NCBI GenBank assembly: GCA_937911235.1
Contig: CALDPN010000007.1
Location: 1-17,635 of the forward strand
Direction of reading: 5' to 3'
Length of the DNA: 17,635 nucleotides
From: an uncultured Bacteroidales bacterium
GTDB taxonomy: Bacteria; Bacteroidota; Bacteroidia; Bacteroidales; Paludibacteraceae
Shown: piece after piece, positions 7,901 to 14,204 of the stretch
Position numbering within the stretch: position 1 is the first letter of the stretch
Layout: every line of letters starts with the position of its first letter
The notes under the pieces: generated by a model
Seen by the model: the letters and a program-made list of their open reading frames with translations, nothing else
Databases searched by the model: none
What the model was told of the DNA's origin: nothing
Position numbers and translations under genes: made by a program

Positions 7901-8788
7901 GACAGTAGCACTAGTAGCATTTACCAGTGTATATGTTGCTGTAGCAGTACTACTTTGACCCACTTCTGTATATGGGAAAGAAGACACTGTTATATCAGTA
8001 ATCTCAGGAACAGGAGTTGGATCTGGTTCTGGCTCTGGTTTTGGAGTTACAGTGCTTTTTGTAAGCAATATAGTTGCTGTCCAATCTGACGTAAAAGTAA
8101 CTTTCACATCAAACACATCACCTGCCTTCCAGTCTCCTTCATCAGGATATACTGCTGCAAATTGATAAGCACCTTTTGTAAGTGTATATGGCTGGTCTAA
8201 AACAATGTAATTTCCGTTCCAACCGAAATCTATAGTATTAAAGTTACCATTACCACCCACTTTTAACCAGAAATCTTCTGAAGGCACTGTATATGTACCA
8301 GTATAAACACCATTACCTTGGAAGTCTAAAGTGAAGAATGATTCTCCACCATTTGTAAGTTCTGCCAAAGAAACACCTTGGTCCTTACTAGTGTCAAATA
8401 GATTTGCAGAAGTAGCACCTGTAATTTTTAGTGTTGCAGTAGATACTGTAAACTCTATTTTTGAGATTTTTATTTTACCTACTGCATTAAGGTTTGTATT
8501 GCTATTTCTAATTAGCGTGTAAGACTTATTAGCTTCTATTTGTAGTCCTCCACCATAGTTGAGGATACTCCAAGTAGGGTCTGCCAACTTGAAGTCACCA
8601 GAAAGCTCTATTTCACTACCTTTAGAGTATGTTGCCACATAATAATCCCCATCTGTAGTCGATAACTCATTCTCTGGTGAAAAGCCCCAACCAGAGAAAC
8701 CACCAACTAAAAATAGTTGTGTATTTGCAGCCATTAGTGCACTTACGGCACCAATAAGAGCAATTAATAATGAATAAAATCTTTTCAT
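4979..8788 (-). CDS. Surface protein A: Ig-like repeats, divergent CBM26-like region, FISUMP domain, sorting-type tail
   Basis: This 1269-residue protein has a signal peptide at 1-20. Residues 22-242 form a module opening LFLVGGFSGW that recurs in protein B. Five Ig-like repeats of about 90 residues (about 263-354, 364-455, 461-550, 559-655, 669-758) share YFKILS..V, EI.F.P and LTITSG patterns, as in ASH/HYDIN-like domains. An acidic Asp/Pro/Glu linker fills 762-812. Residues about 815-907 align by eye with the CBM26 module of B, ending in PYYANGVWYES, but have lost its key Trp residues. Residues 1011-1206 are a FISUMP domain (YIDLGLSSGLCWAIHNLGA, FFAWGE, WHIPT, FLPVAGY, PIRPV). The last 57 residues (YAKEGTIYSE, GIYIVKT, NRLISVW) match the tail of B and resemble a C-terminal sorting or anchoring domain. 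No enzyme motif is seen; binding or adhesion is likely. Confidence 0.8.
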   Translation of the reverse strand: MKRFYSLLIALIGAVSALMAANTQLFLVGGFSGWGFSPENELSTTDGDYYVATYSKGSEIELSGDFKLADPTWSILNYGGGLQIEANKSYTLIRNSNTNLNAVGKIKISKIEFTVSTATLKITGATSANLFDTSKDQGVSLAELTNGGESFFTLDFQGNGVYTGTYTVPSEDFWLKVGGNGNFNTIDFGWNGNYIVLDQPYTLTKGAYQFAAVYPDEGDWKAGDVFDVKVTFTSDWTATILLTKSTVTPKPEPEPDPTPVPEITDITVSSFPYTEVGQSSTATATYTLVNATSATVTITGTHAKYFKILSQSVTNGKGTVEIQFTPDSENKFDAVLNITSGSVTVTKSIRAFGVEPAPVPDPVISNIQIASFGEVFIGETKTLVATYTIENATSATASISGAYASYFKILSQSVTSTSGSVVIEFAPESEGYFKPTLTITSGKVSENVTLSGLGIEPEIIISNIKKPSFTGAEEDKVSTAKVTFSLEGAKTATATISGADASYFKVLSVSVNDGVGTVEMEFAPNISRKYDATLTITAGKKSESISFNAIADEAPVTPAIKYLKVEEFAKVNPKNSSSANITFTLVGASSPTVSISGTDTESGFFTLGTTSREYNTQDYTTPITFTPKVAGAYEATITVRTAEGLTAIIDFVAVCETATYTPVVDKKVKISNLNVPAFDATQVGKTSFVTATFKVQGTTCATAAISGEKAGSFKVVSESVTNGNGEAKIKFVPNKEGEYNATLTIYAGNETVTANLKGKTTAAPAPGPGEDPSDDPTDDPTDDPDPEPGPGDDPTPDPEPEPEPEPDPYPEYPVLGYIYIVETEDTKYKNIVKYQPIGDIDEYTLAPEKLEQEIYGLNIYKYEIRHENYFHYWIEGNSTNGRFQEHSDVDIVKRPYYANGVWYESIEDLMTWYVRYIPNWSDEVTEKMVEKSPGVFVATLNSVEESDDGDYYIYCLGNIDEPIIEVGLGEYSWNILNYLQIPKGFKANIYMDATNYETEWKTYYELVPPGEAWDKDYIDLGLSSGLCWAIHNLGADKPQDEGKFFAWGEIEPKENYSYNTYKWANLLERNEFIKYVTDDYWGLIDFRTTLGVEDDAANYILESKWHIPTQTDVEELLRECTAEYTQYYGKNGYVFTGPNGNAMFLPVAGYMEEDEYIKNDRGADYWTSTVYEDSQKNAVTLDFNMSLSLGTGDEYRPYGLPIRPVIHRDYVAIDEVPAISVYAKEGTIYSELEFEIFDLTGINVTHLNGSLEGIYIVKTNEGNRLISVW
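6353..6505 (-). repeat. Low-complexity Asp/Pro/Glu linker with 12-bp repeats
   Basis: This stretch encodes residues 762-812 of surface protein A. At 6438-6473 a 12-bp unit (GGGTCATCAGTT on the plus strand) occurs about three times, encoding repeated DDPT. Six-base PE/PD repeats follow nearer 6370. All units are multiples of three, so slippage would change linker length without breaking the frame. Confidence 0.85.
6515..8002 (-). repeat. Five tandem Ig-like (ASH-type) protein repeats in surface protein A
   Basis: These encode residues about 263-758. Repeats 1 to 3 are closest to one another (each has a variant of YFKILSQSVT and of TLTITSG); repeats 4 and 5 are more divergent. Protein B has a single copy of the same unit at residues about 952-1043, so A expanded or B contracted the array. 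Confidence 0.8.
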
Positions 8789-8821
8789 AAATATATAATT
8801 TTAAATGTTTTTTCCCTTTTA

Positions 8822-11800
8822 TTACCAAACACTTATTAGTCGGTTACCTTCAGTAGTTTTTACTACATAAACACCTTTAAGTGCACCGTTTAGTGAGGTT
8901 ACATTTACACCTGCTAAGTCATAAATTTCAAAATCTACTTCTGAATAAATAGTGCCTTCTTTTGCGTAAATTACCACTGCAGAAACTTCTTCTACAGATA
9001 CATTTGGATTATCTTCTGGAGTTTCTGGGTTTACTGGGTCTGGGTTTAGTTCTGGCACATCGCCTGGGTCAAATGATACATCACCAGCCAGTGCCGCAAA
9101 GTCTATGCTTAGGCTTACACCACCTTCTGTAGTAACAGTTAATGTAGCATAATAAACTCCTTTTACAAATGGATTGAACATTATTTGTACAGAGCATTCA
9201 CCTTCTGTAATATCTTGTTCACCTATTTCAAAGAAGTCTGCATCCATACCACTTAAACTTACTGTTGCTGTACTTGCATTTTCAAGTATAAATGTTGCAA
9301 CAGTGGTAGTAGAAGTTTTTGGAAGAGTTCTCTCAAATGGTTGTAACGTTAGTTCTCTAATTGCCACCACTGGTTCTGGCTCAGGTTCTGGCTCAGGTTC
9401 TGGTTTTACAGGAGTATCTGGTTCACCTGGGTTTACTGGAGTATCAGGGTCAACAGGAGTATCTGGCTCTGTTGTGCTTCCTTGTTTCACTGCGTTAATA
9501 GTAAATTCTGGATTATCATAATCACCATTGAACACAATAGTAACTTCATATTTTCCAGACTCAGTAACTTCCACTAGAAGACTATTTTCATACACAGCAT
9601 AGTTACAATTTCCTAATATTCTGAAAGGTGCATAACCCAATCCAGACTCCTCAGAAACTTGAATATCTACTGTATATTTAAGAATATTGTTATTTGCTTC
9701 AAATATATTTTCTACATAACATTCATCTGTATTAGCTACTGCGAAGTAGTCTATCTTCACTTTACCAAAGTTTCCAGAAGGAGTGGTAAGAGTAATTTTG
9801 CCATCTGCAGAATCTATCTTAATTGTAACATCTGCGGCATTTGATAGTGAAAAGCCAATATTTCCACCATTTTGTATTGTATAGCCTGCTGAAGAATTTA
9901 CTTTATCTAGAAACTCTCCTCCAAGCCATTGTAGTGGTTCAGTATTCACTACCACTTTAAAGTTCCATGTACCAGCAGGCACATTAGAATATGTGATTTC
10001 AAAAATGCCATCTTTATCTGCATCTTTCATTCTATTTGCTTCTGCAGTACCATCCCACTCAATACCACTACACCATATACCAGTGGCATCGCTACCACCA
10101 TTACCTGCTACAACGAATGCAGGCACTGCTGGGTCTGGCTCTGGTTCTGGTTCAGGGTCTGGAGTTGGGTCTGGAGTTGGGTCAACTGTTCCACCACCAT
10201 TGGTATCAAAGGTTAACGTTTCATACCAAACACCATTGTAGAAGTATGGTTTTGACGCTTCGAATGTTAGGTCGTCTGTTTGATTACCTACTCCACCATT
10301 ACCATTATTGAAGATAATACGGTCTGCCACGCTAGAGTCAAATGTGTATGAATAAACATCATATCCATCTACTGTTTTGCCAGTTTTGGTAGCATCTACA
10401 CCTGGCCAAGCGCTAAGAGCTACATCTGAAGCGTAATCCCATACATACGCTTTAACAGCAGACCAACCTGTATTATTCACATAATATAGTGTAACCTCGC
10501 CGCCAGGAGTTGGAGTTGGAGTTGGTGTTGGGTCTGGAGTTGGATTTGTACCAGCCTCTTGCACATTTATAAGGATACTTGAATTCCAATCTTTATCGAA
10601 TAATACAAGAATATTTAGCACATCACCCACCTTATAATCACCTTCTATAGTAAAGCCATCGTATGCACCTTTGACCATATCGTAAACGAATTTAGGCATC
10701 ACTGGTTGACCATTTGTACCATAGTCAATCACATTGAAGTTTGTAAGACCACCTATTTTTGCTGTTACACCAAGTTCTGTTACAGTATATGTGCCATTAT
10801 ACTGAGCAGTTTGAAATTCAGCATTATAACTATATGTTAGCGGCACATACACAGGACTTGCACCCCTTGGATTTACCACGAATGCTACACCTTGGTCTGT
10901 GGTTGTATCAAATTCATTTGAAGATGTAGTACCAGTGATTTTTAGCACACCAGTAGATAGAGTAAACTCTACTTTAGAAGCTTTAATTTTTCCTGCTGTA
11001 TCAAGATTTGCTCCTCCTGCAGTCAACGTATAAGACTTGCCTGCTTCTACTATAAATGCTCCACCATAATTTACACTCCAATCTTCATTTGAAATTTTGA
11101 AGTTTCCTGAAATTGTTATCTCATTACCTGCTGAATAGTTTGCCACATAATAGTTTCCATCGGCAGAGGTTAGTTTGTATGTATCATTTACTTCCCAATT
11201 ATTGAAACCGCCTTTCACATATAAAGGTGCTACATTAGGGTCTGGTGTTGGAGTTGGTGTTGGTGTTGTACCAGAGTTACCACCATTATTATCACCCTCT
11301 TCGTCTGTTACACATTCTACATATTTAAAGCTACCAAATATATTATGTAAATCATAATCTTCCCTAGATGCACAAGGCACATATAAATAGGCATTATAAT
11401 TAGAGAAAGAAGTTGAATATACTGTTGGCACTGTAGTAGCATAACAGGTTACCTTTTTTAGATTATTACATCCTTTAAAAGCTTCAATACCTATCTTTTG
11501 AACACTACTACCCATTTTTACTGACGTCAAAGATTTACAATTGATAAAAGCATAAGCACTAATAGATGTTGCTGATGTTATATTTGCCTCTGTCAATAAC
11601 TCTCCATTTATATAAAAATCTGTAGCATCATGAAGTGGGTTTGCGTATTTATTCTCAAAATTAATTTTTGCCCATGAATCTGCAGTACCTTTATAGTGCA
11701 CTTCTGCACCCTCATCTAATGCACTACCTGCTCCACTATCATAGCCAAAGGCATCTGTTCCTACTTTAGTAAGACCAGAACCGAGAGTAATATGTCGTAA

Positions 11801-12220
11801 TATAACGTCAGGATAGTCACTTAATAAATAAGTTGCAAACACAGAACTTCCTATCGTAGTAACACTATTGGGAAATTCAATTGAGGTTAAAGATGCACAA
11901 CCTTGAAACGCATCATCACCTATTTCTTGAATACCCTCAGCTATTTTAATAGAAGTCATGTTTACGCATCCATTGAAAGCGCGATCTCCTATAGACAAAA
12001 CTTTATAACTTACGCCATTATAAGTTATAGACGCTGGTATGTTTACTGAACCTGAATATTCACCATCATAAGATTTAGAGCCTTCTCCCCTATAAGTTAC
12101 CTCAGCAGTTTTATTAGTAGTATCCAAATTATAGTAGATACCATTCACTTCTGCATCATGTGCCATAAGCGAGCTTAGTACGCCTAAGAACAATATTAAT
12201 AATGTGTAAAATCTTTTCAT
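8822..12220 (-). CDS. Surface protein B: BspA-type LRRs, CBM26-like and X25-like starch-binding modules, sorting-type tail
   Basis: This 1132-residue protein has a signal peptide at 1-20 (MKRFYTLLILFLGVLSSLMA), nearly that of protein A. Residues 70-262 are BspA-type leucine-rich repeats (SIGDRAFNGC, IGDDAFQGC, IGIEAFKGC). Residues 333-555 are the GGFNNW module shared with A. Residues 577-672 look like a CBM26 starch-binding module: LYYVNNTGW, AYVWDY, AWPG, IIFNNGNGG, QTDD, then PYFYNGVWYETL. Residues 701-812 resemble the X25 module of amylopullulanases (MKDADKDGIFEITYSNVPAG, NFKV). An unassigned domain spans 818-912, one Ig-like repeat 952-1043, and the tail 1080-1132 matches A. Linkers are Pro-Thr, Pro-Asp and Pro-Glu runs. 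It probably binds starch-like glucans and other ligands at the cell surface. It lies 33 bases before A, so the two are likely cotranscribed. Confidence 0.8.
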   Translation of the reverse strand: MKRFYTLLILFLGVLSSLMAHDAEVNGIYYNLDTTNKTAEVTYRGEGSKSYDGEYSGSVNIPASITYNGVSYKVLSIGDRAFNGCVNMTSIKIAEGIQEIGDDAFQGCASLTSIEFPNSVTTIGSSVFATYLLSDYPDVILRHITLGSGLTKVGTDAFGYDSGAGSALDEGAEVHYKGTADSWAKINFENKYANPLHDATDFYINGELLTEANITSATSISAYAFINCKSLTSVKMGSSVQKIGIEAFKGCNNLKKVTCYATTVPTVYSTSFSNYNAYLYVPCASREDYDLHNIFGSFKYVECVTDEEGDNNGGNSGTTPTPTPTPDPNVAPLYVKGGFNNWEVNDTYKLTSADGNYYVANYSAGNEITISGNFKISNEDWSVNYGGAFIVEAGKSYTLTAGGANLDTAGKIKASKVEFTLSTGVLKITGTTSSNEFDTTTDQGVAFVVNPRGASPVYVPLTYSYNAEFQTAQYNGTYTVTELGVTAKIGGLTNFNVIDYGTNGQPVMPKFVYDMVKGAYDGFTIEGDYKVGDVLNILVLFDKDWNSSILINVQEAGTNPTPDPTPTPTPTPGGEVTLYYVNNTGWSAVKAYVWDYASDVALSAWPGVDATKTGKTVDGYDVYSYTFDSSVADRIIFNNGNGGVGNQTDDLTFEASKPYFYNGVWYETLTFDTNGGGTVDPTPDPTPDPEPEPEPDPAVPAFVVAGNGGSDATGIWCSGIEWDGTAEANRMKDADKDGIFEITYSNVPAGTWNFKVVVNTEPLQWLGGEFLDKVNSSAGYTIQNGGNIGFSLSNAADVTIKIDSADGKITLTTPSGNFGKVKIDYFAVANTDECYVENIFEANNNILKYTVDIQVSEESGLGYAPFRILGNCNYAVYENSLLVEVTESGKYEVTIVFNGDYDNPEFTINAVKQGSTTEPDTPVDPDTPVNPGEPDTPVKPEPEPEPEPEPVVAIRELTLQPFERTLPKTSTTTVATFILENASTATVSLSGMDADFFEIGEQDITEGECSVQIMFNPFVKGVYYATLTVTTEGGVSLSIDFAALAGDVSFDPGDVPELNPDPVNPETPEDNPNVSVEEVSAVVIYAKEGTIYSEVDFEIYDLAGVNVTSLNGALKGVYVVKTTEGNRLISVW

Positions 12221-12272
12221 AAATATGTTATTTTAAAGTTATTATATGCAATCGTTTGTTGTTTGTTGTGAT

Positions 12273-12295
12273 AAAAAAATACGTAAAAACGTATT
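12273..12295 (-). terminator. Terminator-like hairpin in the leader of surface protein B
   Basis: On the minus strand AATACGT-TTTT-ACGTATT (12295-12278) runs into a seven-T tract (12279-12273), the form of an intrinsic terminator. The stem is only 7 bp. It sits 52 to 75 bases before the B start codon, so it would act as a leader attenuator rather than a gene end. Confidence 0.45.
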
Positions 12296-12302
12296 GAAAA
12301 AT

Positions 12303-12327
12303 CTATTTCTCTTAATAAGAGAAATAG
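12303..12327. promoter_or_regulatory. 25-base perfect palindrome containing TCTCTTAATAAGAGA
   Basis: Twelve-base arms surround a central A at 12315; the core TCTCTTAATAAGAGA is at 12308-12322. It is either an operator for a dimeric regulator or a hairpin in the B leader. A second copy of the core is at 12474-12488. Confidence 0.55.
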
Positions 12328-12428
12328 CCTTTAAATGCAACTTATTGATAGTCTGCAATATAAAAATATCAGGGGAGGGTGAAAATTTTATTTTCTTGTT
12401 AAAAATTGTAGATTTTTGTTTAAAAATA

Positions 12429-12460
12429 TTTGCATAAGTTATTTGGTAATAGTACATTTG
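12429..12460 (+). promoter_or_regulatory. Candidate plus-strand promoter, TTTG-N20-TACATTTG
   Basis: TTTG at 12429-12432 and TACATTTG at 12453-12460, spaced by 20 bases, match the Bacteroidota -33/-7 consensus. It points away from surface protein B and toward the SPFH terminator hairpin, with no gene in that direction on this strand. Chance matches are possible in AT-rich DNA. Confidence 0.4.
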
Positions 12461-12473
12461 CACTAAATCTAAC

Positions 12474-12488
12474 TCTCTTATTAAGAGA
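12474..12488. promoter_or_regulatory. 15-base palindrome TCTCTTATTAAGAGA
   Basis: Seven-base arms around a central T at 12481. It is the exact reverse complement of the core at 12308-12322, with centres 166 bp apart. The identical half-site TCTCTTA in both suggests binding sites for one dimeric regulator. Confidence 0.5.
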
Positions 12489-12518
12489 CATAAAAAACGT
12501 CCAAAAAAGTCAACATAA

Positions 12519-12552
12519 AAACCGCACAAGACACTAACGTCAAGTGCGGTTT
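12519..12552 (-). terminator. Terminator of the NfeD-SPFH operon
   Basis: A 9-bp stem, AAACCGCAC with GTGCGGTTT (12519-12527 and 12544-12552), continues after a symmetric AA/AA internal loop into a 3-bp GAC/GTC stem and a 6-base loop. On the minus strand GTGCGG is followed by five T residues. It lies 57 bases beyond the SPFH stop. Confidence 0.75.
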
Positions 12553-12608
12553 GAATGATTTTAAAAGAATACCCTCCTACGGGTTAATTGTTTATTTTCA
12601 ACCCCTAA

Positions 12609-13559
12609 CTATTTATTAAATATATCCTTAATTCCTCCTAGCGAACCTAGCACACCAGTTGCTTCATATGGCAAGTAAACTGTTTTATTGTCTTTGCCAG
12701 AAGTCATTTCTTTTAAACTTTCAATATACTTAATTGCAAGAAGATATTGCACTGGGTCTGAACCTTTGTTTGATGCCACAGCAGCAGAAATTTGAGCAAT
12801 AGCTTTTGCTTCTGCTTCAGCTTGTAGCACTTGAGCCTCTGCAAGACCTTGCGCACGAAGAATGCTTGCTTGTTTTTCAGCCTCAGCAGCATTGATTTCT
12901 GCAGATTTTTCACCCTCAGATTTAAGGATTGCAGATTGTTTTTCACCTTCAGCTTTAAGAATTTCTGCACGACGGTCACGCTCTGCTTGCATTTGTTTTT
13001 CCATTGCAAAACGAATGCTTTCTGGAGGAGTAATATCTTGAAGCTCAACACGATTTACTTTCACACCCCATTTATTTGTAGCGTCATCTAGCACAGCGCG
13101 AAGCTTATTATTAATAGTATCGCGCGATGTAAGAGTTTCGTCTAGTTCCATTTCACCCACCACGTTACGAAGTGTGGTTTGAGTAAGTTTTTCAATCGCT
13201 AGTGGCAAGTTTTTAATCTCGTAAACACTCTTCACAGGATCTACAATTTGGAAGTAAAGCAGAGCGTTAATCTCTGTCATTACGTTGTCTTTTGTAATCA
13301 CGCTTTGTTTGTCGAAATCTATCACTTGCTCGCGAAGGTCTATCTTCTTTGTCATACCAATAAAGCCGTTTGGCATACGCACCGCAGTAGCTTTAGGTTT
13401 TTCCACAATAGGAAGAATTATGTTAATACCCGCTTGAAGAGTACGATTATACTTTCCAAGACGTTCAATAATCACTGTTTCAGACTGAGAAACAATTTTA
13501 ATACCTTGTGAAATATAAATTACCACAAGTAGCAACAATACAATCAAAAATTCAATCAT
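12609..13559 (-). CDS. SPFH/band 7 (stomatin-like, QmcA-type) membrane protein
   Basis: This 316-residue protein has one N-terminal membrane segment (about 2-18). It is followed by a band 7 domain (about 20-180, with IVSQSETVIIERLGKYNRTLQAG and the conserved IDLREQVIDFDKQSVITKDN and VELQDITPP stretches). A long Ala/Glu/Lys coiled coil (about 185-255) contains the repeated AEGEKQSAILKSEGEK unit. Such proteins form large membrane-bound ring or cage assemblies linked to membrane microdomain organisation and protease control. The gene starts 7 bases after the NfeD-like gene, the classic NfeD-stomatin pairing, which supports joint function. The start is preceded by TTAAAAT at -16 to -10. The terminator at 12519-12552 ends the unit. 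The family call is firm; the precise subfamily is less so. Confidence 0.9.
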   Translation of the reverse strand: MIEFLIVLLLLVVIYISQGIKIVSQSETVIIERLGKYNRTLQAGINIILPIVEKPKATAVRMPNGFIGMTKKIDLREQVIDFDKQSVITKDNVMTEINALLYFQIVDPVKSVYEIKNLPLAIEKLTQTTLRNVVGEMELDETLTSRDTINNKLRAVLDDATNKWGVKVNRVELQDITPPESIRFAMEKQMQAERDRRAEILKAEGEKQSAILKSEGEKSAEINAAEAEKQASILRAQGLAEAQVLQAEAEAKAIAQISAAVASNKGSDPVQYLLAIKYIESLKEMTSGKDNKTVYLPYEATGVLGSLGGIKDIFNK

Positions 13560-13566
13560 AACTTTA

Positions 13567-13998
13567 TTATTTTAAAGGTTTTACATTCAAAATTATACTT
13601 TCACGACTCATCACTTCCACTTTTTCGCCCACGGCTATATTTTCAGAAGAGACTGCCTTCCAGTCGTCGCCGTCTATTTTTACGCGACCTGTGTTTTTAT
13701 CAGCGTTTATTTCCTCTGTCACCACGCCTATTCTACCCACCACCGCATCGGCATTTGTAAGCACTTCGTCTTTCTTTTTAAGTAAAAACTTCACTATCAC
13801 AGGACGAATAAACACAAAAGCCACAAACGACACTATAGAAAAAAGTGCCAATTGCCACACTGTGCCCAAATTAAAATACGCAGCAATGCCAGCCGCCGCT
13901 GCCCCAAAAGAGAAGCAAACCACACCAAAACTTGCTGTAAAGAGTTCCACTATAAGCAAAACTAGTGCCACAATAAGCCATACTACATAAATTTCCAT
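13567..13998 (-). CDS. NfeD-like membrane protein (short form, YbbK-type)
   Basis: This 143-residue protein has membrane segments at about 4-20, 24-44 and 49-72. A cytosolic or periplasmic OB-fold domain follows at about 82-140 (NADAVVGRIGVVTEEI, GRVKIDGDDWKAVSSENIAVGEKVEV). It lacks the serine protease domain of long NfeD proteins. It is encoded 7 bases before the SPFH gene; NfeD OB domains are thought to bind the stomatin partner. Met at 13998 is preferred: it begins directly with the membrane segment, and a -7 box at 14031-14038 places the transcript start close to it. An in-frame ATG at 14031 would add a polar 11-residue extension and would lie at the promoter itself. Confidence 0.88.
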   Translation of the reverse strand: MEIYVVWLIVALVLLIVELFTASFGVVCFSFGAAAAGIAAYFNLGTVWQLALFSIVSFVAFVFIRPVIVKFLLKKKDEVLTNADAVVGRIGVVTEEINADKNTGRVKIDGDDWKAVSSENIAVGEKVEVMSRESIILNVKPLK

Positions 13999-14030
13999 AA
14001 CTTTCTTCTTAAAATTACTACTATTTATCA

Positions 14031-14038
14031 CAAAGTTA
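14031..14038 (-). promoter_or_regulatory. Candidate NfeD-SPFH promoter, -7 box
   Basis: TAACTTTG on the minus strand matches TAnnTTTG and lies 32 bases before the chosen NfeD start. The expected -33 region falls in a degenerate heptamer repeat and shows no TTTG, so support is partial. Confidence 0.45.
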
Positions 14039-14049
14039 TAATAAAATTA

Positions 14050-14084
14050 CCTAATTCCTAACTTCTAGTTCCTAATTCCTCATT
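14050..14084 (-). repeat. Degenerate heptamer repeat, five units of CCTAAYT type
   Basis: Five consecutive 7-base units (CCTAATT, CCTAACT, TCTAGTT, CCTAATT, CCTCATT) have the same period and, on the opposite strand, the same core as the GTTAGGA array at 2583-2628. It lies between the divergent NfeD and pullulanase promoters. Confidence 0.8.
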
Positions 14085-14113
14085 AAATTTTAGGAAATTT
14101 TGTTTTTTTTTAA

Positions 14114-14121
14114 TACTTTTG
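14114..14121 (+). promoter_or_regulatory. Candidate pullulanase promoter, -7 box
   Basis: TACTTTTG matches TAnnTTTG and lies 83 bases before the pullulanase start, giving a leader of roughly 75 bases. At 19-21 bases upstream there is TTTTAGG rather than TTTG, so the -33 element is poor. Confidence 0.5.
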
Positions 14122-14204
14122 CAAAAATTATGTTGAACCTTATAGCCTATGAATTAAAAACTTACTAACCTTAATTATAAAGCAACAATTTAACTATAAG
14201 AATC

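Larger units (their letters stand above)
12221..12608. promoter_or_regulatory. Regulatory region between SPFH gene and surface protein B
   Basis: This 388-base non-coding, AT-rich stretch holds, from the right: a small stem (ACCC-GGGT near 12571-12584), the SPFH terminator, a 15-bp palindrome, a plus-strand promoter-like pair, a second copy of the palindrome, and a terminator-like hairpin 57 bases before the B start. No consensus TAnnTTTG box for B was found on the minus strand. Open frames of 63 and 95 codons across it have no family features and look like chance. Confidence 0.6.

Noticed and set aside
12361..12368. TATTTTTA on the minus strand as a -7 box for surface protein B
   Set aside because: It lacks the final G of TAnnTTTG and has no TTTG at the right distance; such matches are frequent in DNA this AT-rich.
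12242..12529. Open frames of 95 codons (minus) and 63 codons (plus, 12246-12437) in the spacer upstream of surface protein B
   Set aside because: They cross palindromes, a terminator-like hairpin and very AT-rich DNA, show no family motif, and read like chance frames.
13567..14031. Longer NfeD reading with a start at 14031
   Set aside because: The extra 11 residues are polar, and the ATG overlaps the candidate -7 box at 14031-14038, so it would not be in the transcript.
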